A DNA stretch of 64,000 bases from Stenotrophomonas sp. Iso1 (GTDB taxonomy: Bacteria > Pseudomonadota > Gammaproteobacteria > Xanthomonadales > Xanthomonadaceae), in contig NZ_JAODBT010000005.1 of NCBI RefSeq assembly GCF_027497995.1, positions 1 to 64,000 on the forward strand, written 5' to 3'. Below are positions 9,567-19,498 of this stretch, piece by piece; position 1 is the stretch's first letter; every line of letters begins with the position of its first letter. A program made the position numbers and the translations under genes. The notes under the pieces are model-generated. The model had not been told where the DNA came from, did no database searches, and saw only the letters and a program-made list of their open reading frames with translations.

Positions 9567-9842
9567 TTTGGTGTCGTGCACAAAAGTGCGGGTACCGTTG
9601 AGCGCAGTGCAGGCTGCGCGGGAGCACTACTGGGCGGCGCACTGCTCGGCACCACAGGCACGGGCTTTCGTTTGATTTGGATGTGGCAGAAGCAGAGGCG
9701 CGACTTTGTCGCTTTCCCTCTCCTGCCTTCAACATCCTCTGCCGGAAGGGAAGAAACGAAGAGTAAAAGCCCAAGACCAAAGCCAAAGTTCAAAGGGTGA
9801 TTTTGCTGCTCTCTAGCCGTAACGCACCCGGTATCTGGCAAC
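9567..9842. other. Intergenic spacer between fadL and putA
   Basis: Between two terminators of converging genes. No open frame with protein-like composition, promoter or repeat was recognised. Confidence 0.5.
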
Positions 9843-9869
9843 AAAAAACCCCGCTTTCGCGGGGTTTTT
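9843..9869 (-). terminator. Terminator after putA
   Basis: Stem CCCCGC/GCGGGG (9849-9854 with 9859-9864) is flanked by A and T runs that extend the pairing. Read on the minus strand it ends in a T tract shortly after the putA stop. Confidence 0.9.
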
Positions 9870-9893
9870 CATTACTGCATCACTGCCGCCGGA

Positions 9894-12800
9894 TCAATCG
9901 CCCAGTGTCAGCAGCGAGGCGTTGCCGCCCGCTGCAGTGGTGTTCACCGTCACCGTCTTTTCGGTGGCGAAGCGCAGCAGGTAGTGCGGACCACCTGCCT
10001 TGGGGCCGGTGCCGGACAGACCCTGGCCGCCGAACGGCTGCACACCGACCACGGCGCCGATCTGGTTGCGGTTGACGTAGACGTTGCCGACGTTGACGCC
10101 ATTGGCGATACGGTCGACGGTTTCGTCGATGCGCGAATGCAGGCCCAAGGTCAGCCCGTAACCGGTGGCGTTGATCTGATCGATCACCGCATCCAGCTGA
10201 TCGGCCTTCCAGCGGATCACATGCAGCACCGGTCCGAAAATTTCCTTGTGCAGCTGGCTCAGATCCTTCAGTTCATACGCACGCGGTGCGAAGAAGGTGC
10301 CGTGTGCAGTGGCGTCGGACAGCGGCGCGACGGCGATCAGGCGTGCCTCGGTGTCCATGCGTGCGGCGTGGTCATTGAGGATCTGCAGCGCGTCAGCGTC
10401 GATGACCGGGCCGACGTCGGTGGACAGTTCGCCCGGATTGCCTATTTTCAGTTCGGCCATCGCACCGGCGAGCATGCCCATCACCTTGTCGGCGATGTCG
10501 TCCTGCACGAACAGCACGCGCGCCGCCGAGCAACGCTGGCCAGCGGAGGTGAAGGCCGAGCCAATTGCGTCCTTGACCAGCTGTTCCGGCAGCGCCGAGG
10601 AGTCAGCGATGAAGGCATTCTGGCCGCCGGTCTCGGCGATCAGCACACCGATGGCGGCGTCGCGTGCGGCCATGGCGCGGTTGATCGCGCGGGCGGTATC
10701 GGTGGAGCCGGTAAAGGCCACACCGGCCACGCGTGGGTCGGCGGTGAGCGCGGCACCGACGGTGGCACCGTTGCCTGGCAGGAACTGCAGCACGCCTTCC
10801 GGCACGCCAGCGTCGAGCAGCAGCTTCACGGCGTAGTAGCCGATCAGGTTGGTCTGTTCTGCCGGCTTGGCGATGACGCTGTTGCCGGCGGCCAGTGCGG
10901 CACTGATCTGGCCCAGGAAAATTGCCAGCGGGAAGTTCCACGGGCTGATACAGACGAACACGCCGCGTCCGTGCAGCTGCAGTTCGTTGCTTTCACCGGT
11001 CGGACTGGGCAGCTTTTCAGCGGTGCTGAACTGCTCGCGGGCCTGCTTGGCGTAATAGCGCAGGAAGTCCACCGCTTCGCGCACTTCGGCGACGCCATCG
11101 GGCAGGCTCTTGCCGGCTTCTTTCACGCACAGCGCCATGAACTCGGCGATGCGGGCTTCCAACTGGTCGGCGGCGTGCTCGAGGATGGCGGCGCGACTGG
11201 CGGCCGGGGTGCGATTCCAGGCGGGCTGTGCGGCTACCGCGTTGGCCAGGGCCTTCTGCACGGTGGCGCTGTCAGCGGCCTGCCAGTGGCCGACCACGTC
11301 GCGGCTGTCGGCCGGGTTGGTTACCGGCAACGCGGCGCCGCTGATGCTGGCGCCCGGTACCAGAGGTGCGGCCTGCCACGGCTTGGTCGCGGCGTTGAGC
11401 TGCTCGGCGAGGGCGCGCAGGTCGTTGTCGTTGGCGAGGTTGATGCCCATGGAGTTATTCCTGTCGTGGTTCTGGCTGCGCAGCAGGTCAACCGGCAGCG
11501 GGATCTTGGGGTGCGGGATGGACGCGAACGAGGACACCGCTTCGACCGGATCGCGGATCAGGTCGTCGATGGAGACGTCCTCGTCGGTGATGCGGTTGAC
11601 GAAGCTGGAGTTGGCGCCGTTTTCGAGAAGGCGACGCACCAGGTACGGCAGCAGGTCTTCGTGCGAACCAACCGGTGCATAGACGCGGCATGGCACGTTG
11701 AGGCGGTCGGCCGGAATCACTTCGGCGTACAGGTCATCGCCCATGCCGTGCAGCTTCTGGTGCTCGTAAACGCCGCCCTTGGCGATCTGCTTGATCGTGG
11801 CGATGGTGGCCGCGTTGTGCGTGGCGAACATCGGGTAGATGGCATCGGCGTGGCCGAACAGGCGCTTGGCGCAGGCGATGTAGGAAACGTCAGTGTTCTG
11901 CTTGCGGGTAAACACCGGGTAGCCGGCCAGGCCGTCGACCTGCGCCCGCTTGATTTCCGCGTCCCAGTACGCGCCCTTGACCAGACGCACCTGCAGCTTG
12001 TGACCAATGCGTCGCGCCAGATCGGCGAGGTAATCAATCGTGTACGGCGTGCGCTTCTGGTACGACTGCACCACGATGCCGAAGCCTTCCCAGCCCTTGA
12101 GTGAGGGATCGCTGACCACACGCTCGATGATGTCCAGCGACAGCTCCAGACGGTCGGTTTCTTCGGCGTCCACCGTGCAACCGATGCCGTAGGACTTGGC
12201 CAGCTGCGCCAGTTCCAGCACGCCCGGCACCAGATCCTTGAGCACGCGCTCGCGCTTGGCATGTTCATAGCGCGGGTAGAGCGCCGACAACTTGATCGAG
12301 ATGCCGTGCGAGGCGGTGACATCGCCATCGGCCTTGCCGCCGCGCGCGATGTTGTCGCTACCGATGGCATGGATGGCGCGACGGTAATCTTCCAGATAAC
12401 GCAGTGCATCCTTCATCGTCAGCGCGCCTTCGCCGAGCATGTCGAAGGAATAGCGGTAGTTGTTGTTGTCGCCCTTGTGCGAACGCGACAGCGCTTCGTC
12501 GATGGTGCGGCCCATGACGAACTGGTGGCCCATGATTTTCATCGCTTGGCGCACGGCCAGACGAATCACCGGCTCGCCAACGCGACCGATCAGGCGCTTG
12601 AATGCGCCGTGCACATCGCGCTTGGTGCCATCAGCCAGATCGACCAGATGGCCGGTCAACATCAGGCCCCAGGTCGATGCATTGACCAGCACCGAGTCAG
12701 ACTGACCCATGTGCTTTTTCCAATCCGCTTCGCCCAGCTTGTCGCGGATCAACTTGTCGGCGGTTTCCTGGTCCGGAATGCGCAGCAGTGCTTCCGCCAC

Positions 12801-13103
12801 GCACATCAGCAGCACGCCTTCCTCGCTGCCCAGGTCGTACTGACGCATGAAGGCTTCGATGGCGCCCTGGTTCTTGGCGCGGGCGCGCACGCGGCGCACC
12901 AGATCCGCGGCGGTGGCCTGCACCTGTGCCTGTTCGGCAGCGGGTAGACGTGCCTGTTCCAGCAGTTCGCGAACGTGGCGGGTTTCATCTTTCAGCCATG
13001 CATCGGTGATGGCCTGGCGCAACGCGGACGGAGCCGGCGGCAGTTCGGGCGAAAGCAGTACTTGCGCGGGAGAGGTGACAGCGTTGGATGAGGGTGCGTG
13101 CAT
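9894..13103 (-). CDS. putA: Bifunctional proline dehydrogenase / P5C dehydrogenase PutA
   Basis: 1069 aa from the ATG at 13103; the frame is open further upstream, but that segment is not PutA-like. The proline dehydrogenase (FAD, TIM barrel) lies at about residues 95-510. The glutamate-semialdehyde dehydrogenase lies at about 580-1040 with catalytic Cys858 (SAGQRCSA) and Glu824 (IAETGG). It oxidises proline to glutamate via P5C with substrate channelling. The N-terminal ribbon-helix-helix repressor domain of enterobacterial PutA is absent, so it should be an enzyme only, regulated by a separate factor. Single gene with its own terminator. Confidence 0.96.
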   Translation of the reverse strand: MHAPSSNAVTSPAQVLLSPELPPAPSALRQAITDAWLKDETRHVRELLEQARLPAAEQAQVQATAADLVRRVRARAKNQGAIEAFMRQYDLGSEEGVLLMCVAEALLRIPDQETADKLIRDKLGEADWKKHMGQSDSVLVNASTWGLMLTGHLVDLADGTKRDVHGAFKRLIGRVGEPVIRLAVRQAMKIMGHQFVMGRTIDEALSRSHKGDNNNYRYSFDMLGEGALTMKDALRYLEDYRRAIHAIGSDNIARGGKADGDVTASHGISIKLSALYPRYEHAKRERVLKDLVPGVLELAQLAKSYGIGCTVDAEETDRLELSLDIIERVVSDPSLKGWEGFGIVVQSYQKRTPYTIDYLADLARRIGHKLQVRLVKGAYWDAEIKRAQVDGLAGYPVFTRKQNTDVSYIACAKRLFGHADAIYPMFATHNAATIATIKQIAKGGVYEHQKLHGMGDDLYAEVIPADRLNVPCRVYAPVGSHEDLLPYLVRRLLENGANSSFVNRITDEDVSIDDLIRDPVEAVSSFASIPHPKIPLPVDLLRSQNHDRNNSMGINLANDNDLRALAEQLNAATKPWQAAPLVPGASISGAALPVTNPADSRDVVGHWQAADSATVQKALANAVAAQPAWNRTPAASRAAILEHAADQLEARIAEFMALCVKEAGKSLPDGVAEVREAVDFLRYYAKQAREQFSTAEKLPSPTGESNELQLHGRGVFVCISPWNFPLAIFLGQISAALAAGNSVIAKPAEQTNLIGYYAVKLLLDAGVPEGVLQFLPGNGATVGAALTADPRVAGVAFTGSTDTARAINRAMAARDAAIGVLIAETGGQNAFIADSSALPEQLVKDAIGSAFTSAGQRCSAARVLFVQDDIADKVMGMLAGAMAELKIGNPGELSTDVGPVIDADALQILNDHAARMDTEARLIAVAPLSDATAHGTFFAPRAYELKDLSQLHKEIFGPVLHVIRWKADQLDAVIDQINATGYGLTLGLHSRIDETVDRIANGVNVGNVYVNRNQIGAVVGVQPFGGQGLSGTGPKAGGPHYLLRFATEKTVTVNTTAAGGNASLLTLGD

Positions 13104-13399
13104 GCCTTGGGCCACGGTTGTGGAATTGGGCCATTTTAATCCTCGGTGACTTTTTTCCCAGCCCCTTACAGGCTCTTTTTTCATTGCCGAAAGCCTTTCG
13201 TACAGGGCGATTCGGCGTAATAAGACGAGGAAAATTATTTTGTGCCGTTTCCGGCAAGTTTGCTGCCGACGTTGTGTGAAGTGGGTGGAAAGTTTGTGTG
13301 CAACTGCAGCATCCTGCACATCAATGAATGGAAGCTTGCCGGTGTGGTTGGGCGCGGCTACCATCGAGTCGTTTTCCGCGATACGGACGCGGTTGCGCC
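13104..13399. other. Divergent regulatory region putA / cox
   Basis: About 300 bases between the divergent putA and DUF2244 starts. It contains an AT-richer stretch near 13215-13245 (TAATAAGACGAGGAAAATTATTTT), plausible as a promoter zone for putA. No clear operator palindrome was found. The frames running through it continue neighbouring genes and do not look coding. Confidence 0.5.
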
Positions 13400-13888
13400 A
13401 TGATCCAGATGCTTCGGTCAGTTTCCGATGTCTCGCATGCGCAGCTGGTACTGCATCCCCCACGGGCGCTCACTGCCCGGCAGTTTGTCCTGTTGTTTGC
13501 GGCGTTGGCAGGGTTGATGGTGTTCTCGGCAGGCTTGGCTTGGTTGTCCGGAAACGTTCTTGCTCCTGTCTTCGCGTTGGTGCATTGCTTCCTGGTGGGT
13601 AGTGCGTTGCGTGCGGCATGGCGCAGCGGCGACCGCAGGGAAGAGATCCGGGTAGGGCCGGACTGCGTGGAAGTGATTCCCGCAGCCGGGAGTTCACCGG
13701 TGTTCCGGGCACACCCCTATTTGGTGCGGCTGGTCGCCGGAGAGGAACGGGTCCTGTTGGTTTCCAGCGGCAAGCAGGTGGAAGTGGGGAGTTTCCTCGC
13801 ACCTGCGGAACGTCGGGAACTTGCGGCGGCACTTGAAAGCTTGCTCGCAGCCAACAATGGCTGCAAACCGACGACGTCAAGGGTCTAG
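13400..13888 (+). CDS. DUF2244 family membrane protein, cox-linked
   Basis: 162 aa. The start MIQMLRSV at 13400 is chosen because the upstream extension is non-homologous in character. Two hydrophobic segments (about residues 30-75) form a hairpin. A soluble beta-rich PH-like tail follows (REEIRVGPDCVEVIP). DUF2244 proteins occur directly in front of coxB in many alpha- and gammaproteobacteria. Here coxB starts two bases after the stop, implying co-translation. An assembly or stability role for cytochrome oxidase is inferred from context only. Confidence 0.8.
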   Translation: MIQMLRSVSDVSHAQLVLHPPRALTARQFVLLFAALAGLMVFSAGLAWLSGNVLAPVFALVHCFLVGSALRAAWRSGDRREEIRVGPDCVEVIPAAGSSPVFRAHPYLVRLVAGEERVLLVSSGKQVEVGSFLAPAERRELAAALESLLAANNGCKPTTSRV

Positions 13889-13890
13889 GC

Positions 13891-14817
13891 ATGAAGCAAA
13901 GCAGCGGGTGGGGCGGAAAGTTGCAGTACGGGTTCATGCTGGCAGCCATGGCGCTGTTGGCGCCTGGGGCGTGGGCGCAGTCAGCCGACCCCAAGGCGTG
14001 GCAGCTCAACATGGGCAAGGGGGTTACCCATACCGCACGCATGGCGTGGGAAGCGCACATGGTGGCGCTGTGGGTATGCGTGGTGATCGGCGTGCTGGTG
14101 TTCGGCGCCATGTTCTACGCCATCTTCAAGTTCCGCCGGTCCAAGGGTGCAGTGGCGGCCAAGTTCAGCCACAACACCAAGGCGGAAATCATCTGGACGG
14201 TCATCCCGATCGTCATCCTGGTGGTGATGGCCTGGCCGGCGACGGCCAAGCTGATCGCGATGTACGACACCCGCGACTCGGAAATGACGGTGAAGGTCAC
14301 CGGCTACCAGTGGATGTGGAAGTACGAATACATGGGGCAGGACGTTGCGTTCCTCAGCCGCATGGACCGTAAATCCGACGAGGTCCGCCAGAGCGGCGTG
14401 GTGCCGACCGTGGCCAGCGATCCGCATTACCTGTTGGATGTGGACAACCCGCTGGTGCTGCCGGTCAACACCAAGATCCGCTTCGTCATCACCTCTGATG
14501 ACGTGATCCACGCCTGGTGGGTGCCGGCGCTGGGTTGGAAGCAGGATGCTGTGCCGGGCTTCATCAACGAGCGCTGGACCAACATCGAGCAGGAAGGCAT
14601 CTACCGCGGCCAGTGCGCCGAGTTGTGCGGCAAGGACCACGGCTTCATGCCGATCGTGGTCAAGGCCGTGTCCAAGGAAGAATTCAAGACGTGGCTGGCC
14701 TCGCGCAAACCCGCGCCTACGCCCGCTGCCGAATCTGCTGCGGCACCGGCTGCTCCGGCCACCGATACGCCGCAACCGGAAGCTGCGCCTGCTGAGCAGG
14801 CGAGCACCGGCGCCTGA
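13891..14817 (+). CDS. coxB: Cytochrome c oxidase subunit II
   Basis: 308 aa. A signal peptide (ending AWAQ) is followed by two transmembrane helices (about residues 55-80 and 100-122) and the CuA cupredoxin domain. The CuA ligands are all visible: His207 (VIHAWW), Cys242, Glu244, Cys246, His250 and Met253 within GQCAELCGKDHGFM. It accepts electrons from cytochrome c. The Ala/Pro-rich tail after residue 272 replaces the cytochrome c domain found in caa3-type enzymes. First structural gene of the aa3 oxidase operon. Confidence 0.97.
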   Translation: MKQSSGWGGKLQYGFMLAAMALLAPGAWAQSADPKAWQLNMGKGVTHTARMAWEAHMVALWVCVVIGVLVFGAMFYAIFKFRRSKGAVAAKFSHNTKAEIIWTVIPIVILVVMAWPATAKLIAMYDTRDSEMTVKVTGYQWMWKYEYMGQDVAFLSRMDRKSDEVRQSGVVPTVASDPHYLLDVDNPLVLPVNTKIRFVITSDDVIHAWWVPALGWKQDAVPGFINERWTNIEQEGIYRGQCAELCGKDHGFMPIVVKAVSKEEFKTWLASRKPAPTPAAESAAAPAAPATDTPQPEAAPAEQASTGA

Positions 14818-14882
14818 TCCCACTGCGTGCCGGCGCAGGCCGGCGCGATGCCTGGAAACTGGAATAACGAGGTGTAGTTGCA

Positions 14883-16493
14883 ATGGCGAACTCCGCAGTG
14901 GATCACCACGATCACCACGGCCATCAACAAGGCTTCTTCGAGCGCTGGTTCTTCTCCACCAACCACAAAGACATCGGCACGCTGTACCTGCTTTTCAGCT
15001 TCCTGATGTTCATCATCGGTGCGGCGATGAGCGTGGTGATCCGTCTGGAACTGGCGCAACCCGGCCTGCAGTTCGTCAAGCCGGAATTCTTCAACCAGAT
15101 GACCACCGTGCATGCGCTGGTGATGATCTTCGGCGGCGTGATGCCGGCCTTCGTCGGCCTGGCCAACTGGATGATCCCGCTGCAGATCGGTGCGCCGGAC
15201 ATGGCGCTGCCGCGCATGAACAACTGGTCGTTCTGGTTGTTGCCGGTGGCGTTCACCTTGTTGTTGATGACGTTGTTCCTGCCGGGCGGTGCGCCGGCCG
15301 GTGGCTGGACGATGTACCCGCCGTTGTCGTTGCAGGGTGGCTACAACGTCGCCTTCAGCGTGTTCGCCATCCACGTGGCCGGCATCAGTTCGATCATGGG
15401 TGCGATCAACATCATCGCCACCGTGCTCAACATGCGCGCACCGGGCATGGACCTGCTGAAGATGCCGATCTTCGTCTGGACCTGGTTGATCACCGCGTTC
15501 CTGTTGATTGCGGTGATGCCGGTGCTGGCCGGTGCGGTGACCATGCTGCTGACCGACAAATTCTTCGGCACCAGCTTCTTCAATGCCGCCGGTGGCGGTG
15601 ACCCGGTGATGTACCAGCACATCTTCTGGTTCTTCGGGCACCCGGAGGTCTACATCATGATCCTGCCGGCGTTCGGCGTGGTCAGCGAGATCCTCCCCAC
15701 CTTCAGTCGCAAGCCTTTGTTCGGCTACCAGGCAATGGTCTACGCCACGGCTGCGATCGCGTTCCTGTCGTTCATCGTGTGGGCCCACCACATGTTCACG
15801 GTGGGTATGCCGCTGGGTGGCGAAATCTACTTCATGTTCGCCACGATGCTGATCTCCATCCCCACCGGGGTGAAGGTGTTCAACTGGGTCAGCACGATGT
15901 GGGAGGGCTCGCTGACGTTCGAGGCACCGATGCTGTTCTCCATCGCCTTCGTCATCCTGTTCACCATCGGCGGTTTCTCCGGGCTGATGCTGGCCATCGT
16001 GCCGGCTGATTTCCAATACCACGACACGTATTTCGTGGTGGCGCACTTCCACTATGTACTGGTGACCGGCTCGGTGCTGGCGCTGATCGCGGCGGTGTAC
16101 TACTGGTGGCCCAAGTGGACCGGCCGCATGTACAACGAGTTCTGGGGCAAGGTGCATTTCTGGTGGACGATGGTGTTCGTCAACCTGCTGTTCTTCCCGC
16201 AGCACTTCCTCGGTTTGGCCGGCATGCCGCGGCGCATTCCTGATTACAACCCGGTGTTTGCCGACTGGAATCTGATCAGTTCGATCGGTGCGTTCGGCAT
16301 GTTCGTCACCCCGTTCCTGATGGCTGCCATCCTGTTGTCCTCGCTGCGTAGCGGCAAGCGTGCTGAAGCGCGGGCGTGGGAAGGCGCCAGGGGCCTGGAG
16401 TGGACCGTCCCGTCGCCGGCACCGGCGCATACCTTCACCGTGCCGCCGGTAATCAAGCCGGGCGATCTGGCCCATGACGATGTCGCCCATTGA
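14883..16493 (+). CDS. coxA: Cytochrome c oxidase subunit I
   Basis: 536 aa with twelve transmembrane helices. Heme a and heme a3/CuB ligands are visible: [19 protein letters not shown] with the His-Tyr cross-link pair, HHMFTVG for CuB, and HFHYVL for the two hemes. It is the catalytic subunit reducing O2 to water and pumping protons. An N-terminal His-rich stretch ([11 protein letters not shown]) might bind metal. It follows coxB by 65 bases and precedes a 44-aa ORF. Confidence 0.98.
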   Translation: MANSAVDHHDHHGHQQGFFERWFFSTNHKDIGTLYLLFSFLMFIIGAAMSVVIRLELAQPGLQFVKPEFFNQMTTVHALVMIFGGVMPAFVGLANWMIPLQIGAPDMALPRMNNWSFWLLPVAFTLLLMTLFLPGGAPAGGWTMYPPLSLQGGYNVAFSVFAIHVAGISSIMGAINIIATVLNMRAPGMDLLKMPIFVWTWLITAFLLIAVMPVLAGAVTMLLTDKFFGTSFFNAAGGGDPVMYQHIFWFFGHPEVYIMILPAFGVVSEILPTFSRKPLFGYQAMVYATAAIAFLSFIVWAHHMFTVGMPLGGEIYFMFATMLISIPTGVKVFNWVSTMWEGSLTFEAPMLFSIAFVILFTIGGFSGLMLAIVPADFQYHDTYFVVAHFHYVLVTGSVLALIAAVYYWWPKWTGRMYNEFWGKVHFWWTMVFVNLLFFPQHFLGLAGMPRRIPDYNPVFADWNLISSIGAFGMFVTPFLMAAILLSSLRSGKRAEARAWEGARGLEWTVPSPAPAHTFTVPPVIKPGDLAHDDVAH

Positions 16494-16506
16494 GGAGCCG
16501 CAGCTG

Positions 16507-16641
16507 ATGACCGACAAACAATGGCAGCCTGAAGAAATGGCACTGCGCCGCCGCCGCTCGCGTCGCACGGCGTTGGTGGTGGGGTTGATCGCAGTCGCGG
16601 TCTACGTCGGCTTCATCCTGTCCGGAGTGCTCGCACATTGA
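16507..16641 (+). CDS. Small membrane protein, cytochrome oxidase small assembly protein-like
   Basis: 44 aa, starting [20 protein letters not shown] and then one hydrophobic helix ending FILSGVLAH. It starts 13 bases after coxA behind GAGGAGCCGCAG. Its stop overlaps the TTG start of ctaG by four bases (ATTGA), implying translational coupling. A tiny ORF at this place, Arg-rich then one helix, is a known feature of cox operons annotated as cytochrome oxidase small assembly protein. A role in CtaG copper delivery is inferred from coupling. Confidence 0.75.
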   Translation: MTDKQWQPEEMALRRRRSRRTALVVGLIAVAVYVGFILSGVLAH

Positions 16642-17225
16642 CCACGCCGGCGCCCAAACCTGCACGCAATGCCGGCATGGTCCGGCTGATCGGCGTGGCG
16701 CTGGGCGTGTTCGTGCTGACGTTCTCGCTGGTGCCGCTGTATCGCATCGCTTGCGAGAAGGTGTTTGGCGTGCGCCTGGAACGCGGCGCAAGCCAGGTGG
16801 GTGCGCAGCACGCGGACAGCATCAAGCGCACCGTGCGGGTGGAATTCGACGGTGGCGTCAATTCGAAGTTGCCGTGGGCATTCCATCCGGAAAAACTGAC
16901 GATGGAGGTTGTGCCGGGCGAGTTGAACGAAGCGATGTACTTCGCGCGCAACGAAAGCGACCGCGCGCTGGTTGGCAGCGCGGTGCCTTCGGTGGCACCG
17001 GCGCGTGCATCGGGTTACTTCAACAAAACCGAATGTTTCTGTTTCACCGCGCAGACCCTGCAGGCCGGTGAGCAGCGTGATATGCCGGTGCGCTTCATCG
17101 TCGACCCGGATCTGCCGGCCGACGTGAAGACCATCACCCTGTCCTACACGTTCTACAAGAATGATGCGCTGACTGAGCAGCTGGCGCCGGCATCTGCCGC
17201 CACCGCTGCGCATGCAGCTCCCTGA
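16638..17225 (+). CDS. ctaG: Cytochrome c oxidase assembly protein CtaG/Cox11
   Basis: 195 aa. The start is TTG inside the overlap with the preceding small gene. One N-terminal transmembrane helix (about residues 15-36) anchors a periplasmic immunoglobulin-like domain. The copper-binding motif is CFCF (Cys133, Cys135), followed by the conserved FIVDPDLP segment. It inserts copper into the CuB site of subunit I. The gene lies between coxA and coxC as in most proteobacterial cox operons. Confidence 0.95.
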   Translation: MTTPAPKPARNAGMVRLIGVALGVFVLTFSLVPLYRIACEKVFGVRLERGASQVGAQHADSIKRTVRVEFDGGVNSKLPWAFHPEKLTMEVVPGELNEAMYFARNESDRALVGSAVPSVAPARASGYFNKTECFCFTAQTLQAGEQRDMPVRFIVDPDLPADVKTITLSYTFYKNDALTEQLAPASAATAAHAAP

Positions 17226-17246
17226 TCACGGACCCGGAAGCAAACC

Positions 17247-18122
17247 ATGGCCCACAACACGCCTGATGCCAACGTCTATTTCGTGCCGAGCCACAGCAAG
17301 TGGCCTTTCGTCGGCTCGATCGCCATGCTGGTATTGATGGTCGGGGTGGCCAGTTGGCTCAACGACACCAGCTGGGGGCGGTGGACGTTCTTCACCGGTC
17401 TGGCAATGTTGATACTCACATTGTTCATGTGGTTCGGCGATGTCATCCGCGAATCGCTGGCGGGTAGCTACAACCGCCAGGTGGATGGCTCGTTCCGCAT
17501 GGGGATGGTGTGGTTCATCTTCTCCGAGGTGATGTTCTTCGGTGCGTTCTTTGGTGCGCTGTTCTACACGCGCAACATGGGCCTGCCGTGGCTCGGTGGC
17601 GAAGGCCACGGCGTGTTGACCAATGAATACTTGTGGGATGGCTTTTCGGCGGCGTGGCCAACCAATGGCCCGGCCGATATCGGTGGCGCATTCCAGACCA
17701 TCCCGGCCTGGGGCCTGCCGCTGCTCAACACGCTGATCCTGTTGACCTCCGGCGTGACCCTGACCATCGCGCACCACGCGCTCAAGGCCGGTAATCGCAA
17801 GCAGTTGCTGATCTGGCTGGGCGCGACCGTGGTGCTGGGCTGTGTGTTCCTGTTCTTCCAGGCCGAGGAATACATCCACGCCTACAAGGAACTGAACCTG
17901 ACGATGGGCTCGGGCATCTACGGCTCCACCTTCTTCATGCTCACCGGCTTCCATGGTGCGCACGTCGCGCTGGGCACCATCATGTTGACCGTGATGTGGC
18001 TGCGTGCCGCCAAGGGTCACTTCACCCGCGACAACCACTTCGGCTTTGAAGCAGCGGCGTGGTACTGGCATTTCGTCGACGTGGTGTGGCTGATGCTGTT
18101 CCTGTTTGTCTACGTGCTCTGA
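17247..18122 (+). CDS. coxC: Cytochrome c oxidase subunit III
   Basis: 291 aa, seven predicted membrane helices. The family signature includes FFGAFFGALFY, FFQAEEYIHAYKEL and FHGAHVALG with the conserved Glu and His. It stabilises subunit I and contributes to proton uptake. The last gene of the structural-subunit run; the next gene is on the opposite strand. Confidence 0.97.
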   Translation: MAHNTPDANVYFVPSHSKWPFVGSIAMLVLMVGVASWLNDTSWGRWTFFTGLAMLILTLFMWFGDVIRESLAGSYNRQVDGSFRMGMVWFIFSEVMFFGAFFGALFYTRNMGLPWLGGEGHGVLTNEYLWDGFSAAWPTNGPADIGGAFQTIPAWGLPLLNTLILLTSGVTLTIAHHALKAGNRKQLLIWLGATVVLGCVFLFFQAEEYIHAYKELNLTMGSGIYGSTFFMLTGFHGAHVALGTIMLTVMWLRAAKGHFTRDNHFGFEAAAWYWHFVDVVWLMLFLFVYVL

Positions 18123-18210
18123 GTTGAGCGGCGGACCGGGGTCGGGGAATGAGGCGATGGCGTTGAGCGTTGCTCAATGAAACCTCATTCCCATCTCTCC
18201 GTTCTCCGCT

Positions 18211-18429
18211 TCAACCACCCACGCCGTGCGGTTTGATCCAGCCACTGTAGATGCCCACCGCAACCAGCAGGATCAACACCACTGAAAGCACGATGCGCCG
18301 CGTCAGCGCGTTGACCGTGCGTTTGGTCTGGCCGCGATCGATCATCAGGTAGTAGAGGCCGGCCCCCAGATTCCAGATGATGACGATCAGAAACGCGATT
18401 ACCAGCAGGGTCTTCAACGAATCATTCAT
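18211..18429 (-). CDS. Twin transmembrane protein (DUF2909-like)
   Basis: 72 aa with two hydrophobic helices (about residues 8-27 and 46-64) joined by a basic loop (RGQTKRTVNALTRR). Proteins of this size and topology, placed between coxC and surf1 on the opposite strand, are regular members of gammaproteobacterial cox loci. Its function is unknown. It diverges from surf1 with 57 bases between the starts, which must contain both promoters or lie inside the surf1 promoter. Confidence 0.8.
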   Translation of the reverse strand: MNDSLKTLLVIAFLIVIIWNLGAGLYYLMIDRGQTKRTVNALTRRIVLSVVLILLVAVGIYSGWIKPHGVGG

Positions 18430-18486
18430 ACGCGGCTCGATGGGTGGATGGGCAAGGCTATATCACCTGCTCGGAGCCCACTTGTC

Positions 18487-19212
18487 ATGACGCGACAGCA
18501 CACGGGAATTTTCGGCTGGCTGCTGGCGTTGCTGGTAGCCGGCGTGTTCTGCGGCTTTGGTGCCTGGCAACTGCAGCGCATGCATCAGAAAGAAGCCTTG
18601 CTGGCCCAGGTGCCACCCAGCCGCGCGGTGGCGGTGACGCTGGATGCGGCCATGCGTGCGCCGCAGTCCCTGCATTGGCTGCGTGACCGGTTGCAGTTCC
18701 TGCCCGGCACGGTGCTGTTGGACAACCAACTGCGCGAAGGCCGCGCCGGAGTGAAGGTGTACCAGGCCGCGCGAGCGCAGGGCGGTGCGGTGGTGCTGGT
18801 GGACCTGGGTTGGTTGCCATTGCCGGCCAACCGGCAGTTGCCCGTGGTGACGCCGCAGGAGGGATGGCAGCAACTGGAAGGCCTTTGGGCGCCCGCACCG
18901 TCATCGGGACTCGCATTGGGGCCAGCCATGAGCGCTGCAGCCCAAGCGCAGACCTGGCTGGCCACACGCCTGGAGTTGCCGGCCATCGCCCAACACCTCG
19001 AACTGGCGCCGTCCGCGCTGGCGCCGCGCGTGCTGCGGTTGGATCCCACGTTGCCCCTGGGTTACACGCGTGATCTGGAGTTGCTGCCCAATACCTTGCC
19101 GCCTTCCCGGCACCTGGGTTATGCGGTGCAATGGTTTGCCATGGCGCTGGCGGTGCTGGTGATCGCCGGTGTGCTGCAGTGGCGCCGCCGCAGGCGGGGA
19201 AGGCTGTCGTGA
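18487..19212 (+). CDS. SURF1 family oxidase assembly protein
   Basis: 241 aa. N-terminal helix (GIFGWLLALLVAGVFCGFGAW, with the SURF1 GxWQLxR pattern as GAWQLQRM) and C-terminal helix (about residues 212-230) flank a periplasmic domain. The conserved VLVDLGWLP and HLGYAVQWFAMAL segments are present. Surf1 supports heme a insertion into subunit I. The start at 18487 is chosen because the helix begins right after it; a 13-codon extension upstream is possible. Confidence 0.9.
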   Translation: MTRQHTGIFGWLLALLVAGVFCGFGAWQLQRMHQKEALLAQVPPSRAVAVTLDAAMRAPQSLHWLRDRLQFLPGTVLLDNQLREGRAGVKVYQAARAQGGAVVLVDLGWLPLPANRQLPVVTPQEGWQQLEGLWAPAPSSGLALGPAMSAAAQAQTWLATRLELPAIAQHLELAPSALAPRVLRLDPTLPLGYTRDLELLPNTLPPSRHLGYAVQWFAMALAVLVIAGVLQWRRRRRGRLS

Positions 19213-19498
19213 TGCTGTGTGCAGCACAAAGCGATAGCGCCTCTCGTCAGCGCTCCCCTGGGGTGCGTGCATGGGAGTGGGCGAGTTCCTCGGGCCCTGT
19301 CGCCGTCGCTCACGCCGTTGCTGGCGTCCTCGTTGCCGGTGCCGCGCGTGCTTCTTTCATCGCTTGTGCGTTGACTGTCACCTTTCTCTCTCCCTTTCAC
19401 CGAAAGTGAAGGGGAGGGTGCAGAGGGGGGCTTTTGTTCCTGCTCTTGCCAACGCCTCACCCCCTCCTCACCCCTCTACACATGGGAAACTGCCACGC
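19213..19498. other. Spacer with palindromic element in cox cluster
   Basis: 286 bases between surf1 and the SCO-like gene. An open frame continues upstream through it, but the sequence is Arg/Cys/Ser-rich and not protein-like. It contains the imperfect CTCTCCC palindrome described separately. Confidence 0.5.
19388..19418. repeat. CTCTCCC...GGGAG imperfect palindrome
   Basis: CTCTCCCTTTCAC pairs with GTGAAGGGGAGGG (11 of 13 positions) around CGAAA. A similar but perfect element lies at 49621-49646, suggesting a small dispersed repeat family. No T tract. Confidence 0.5.

Noticed and set aside
9984..12104. Long open frame of about 700 codons antisense to putA
   Set aside because: It mirrors the codon structure of putA and has no recognisable domain, start signal or natural composition. 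Such mirror frames are usual in GC-rich coding DNA.
14601..16568. 655-codon frame antisense to the coxB/coxA genes
   Set aside because: Very His/Arg/Gln-rich translation of the complementary strand of membrane genes; no protein family features.
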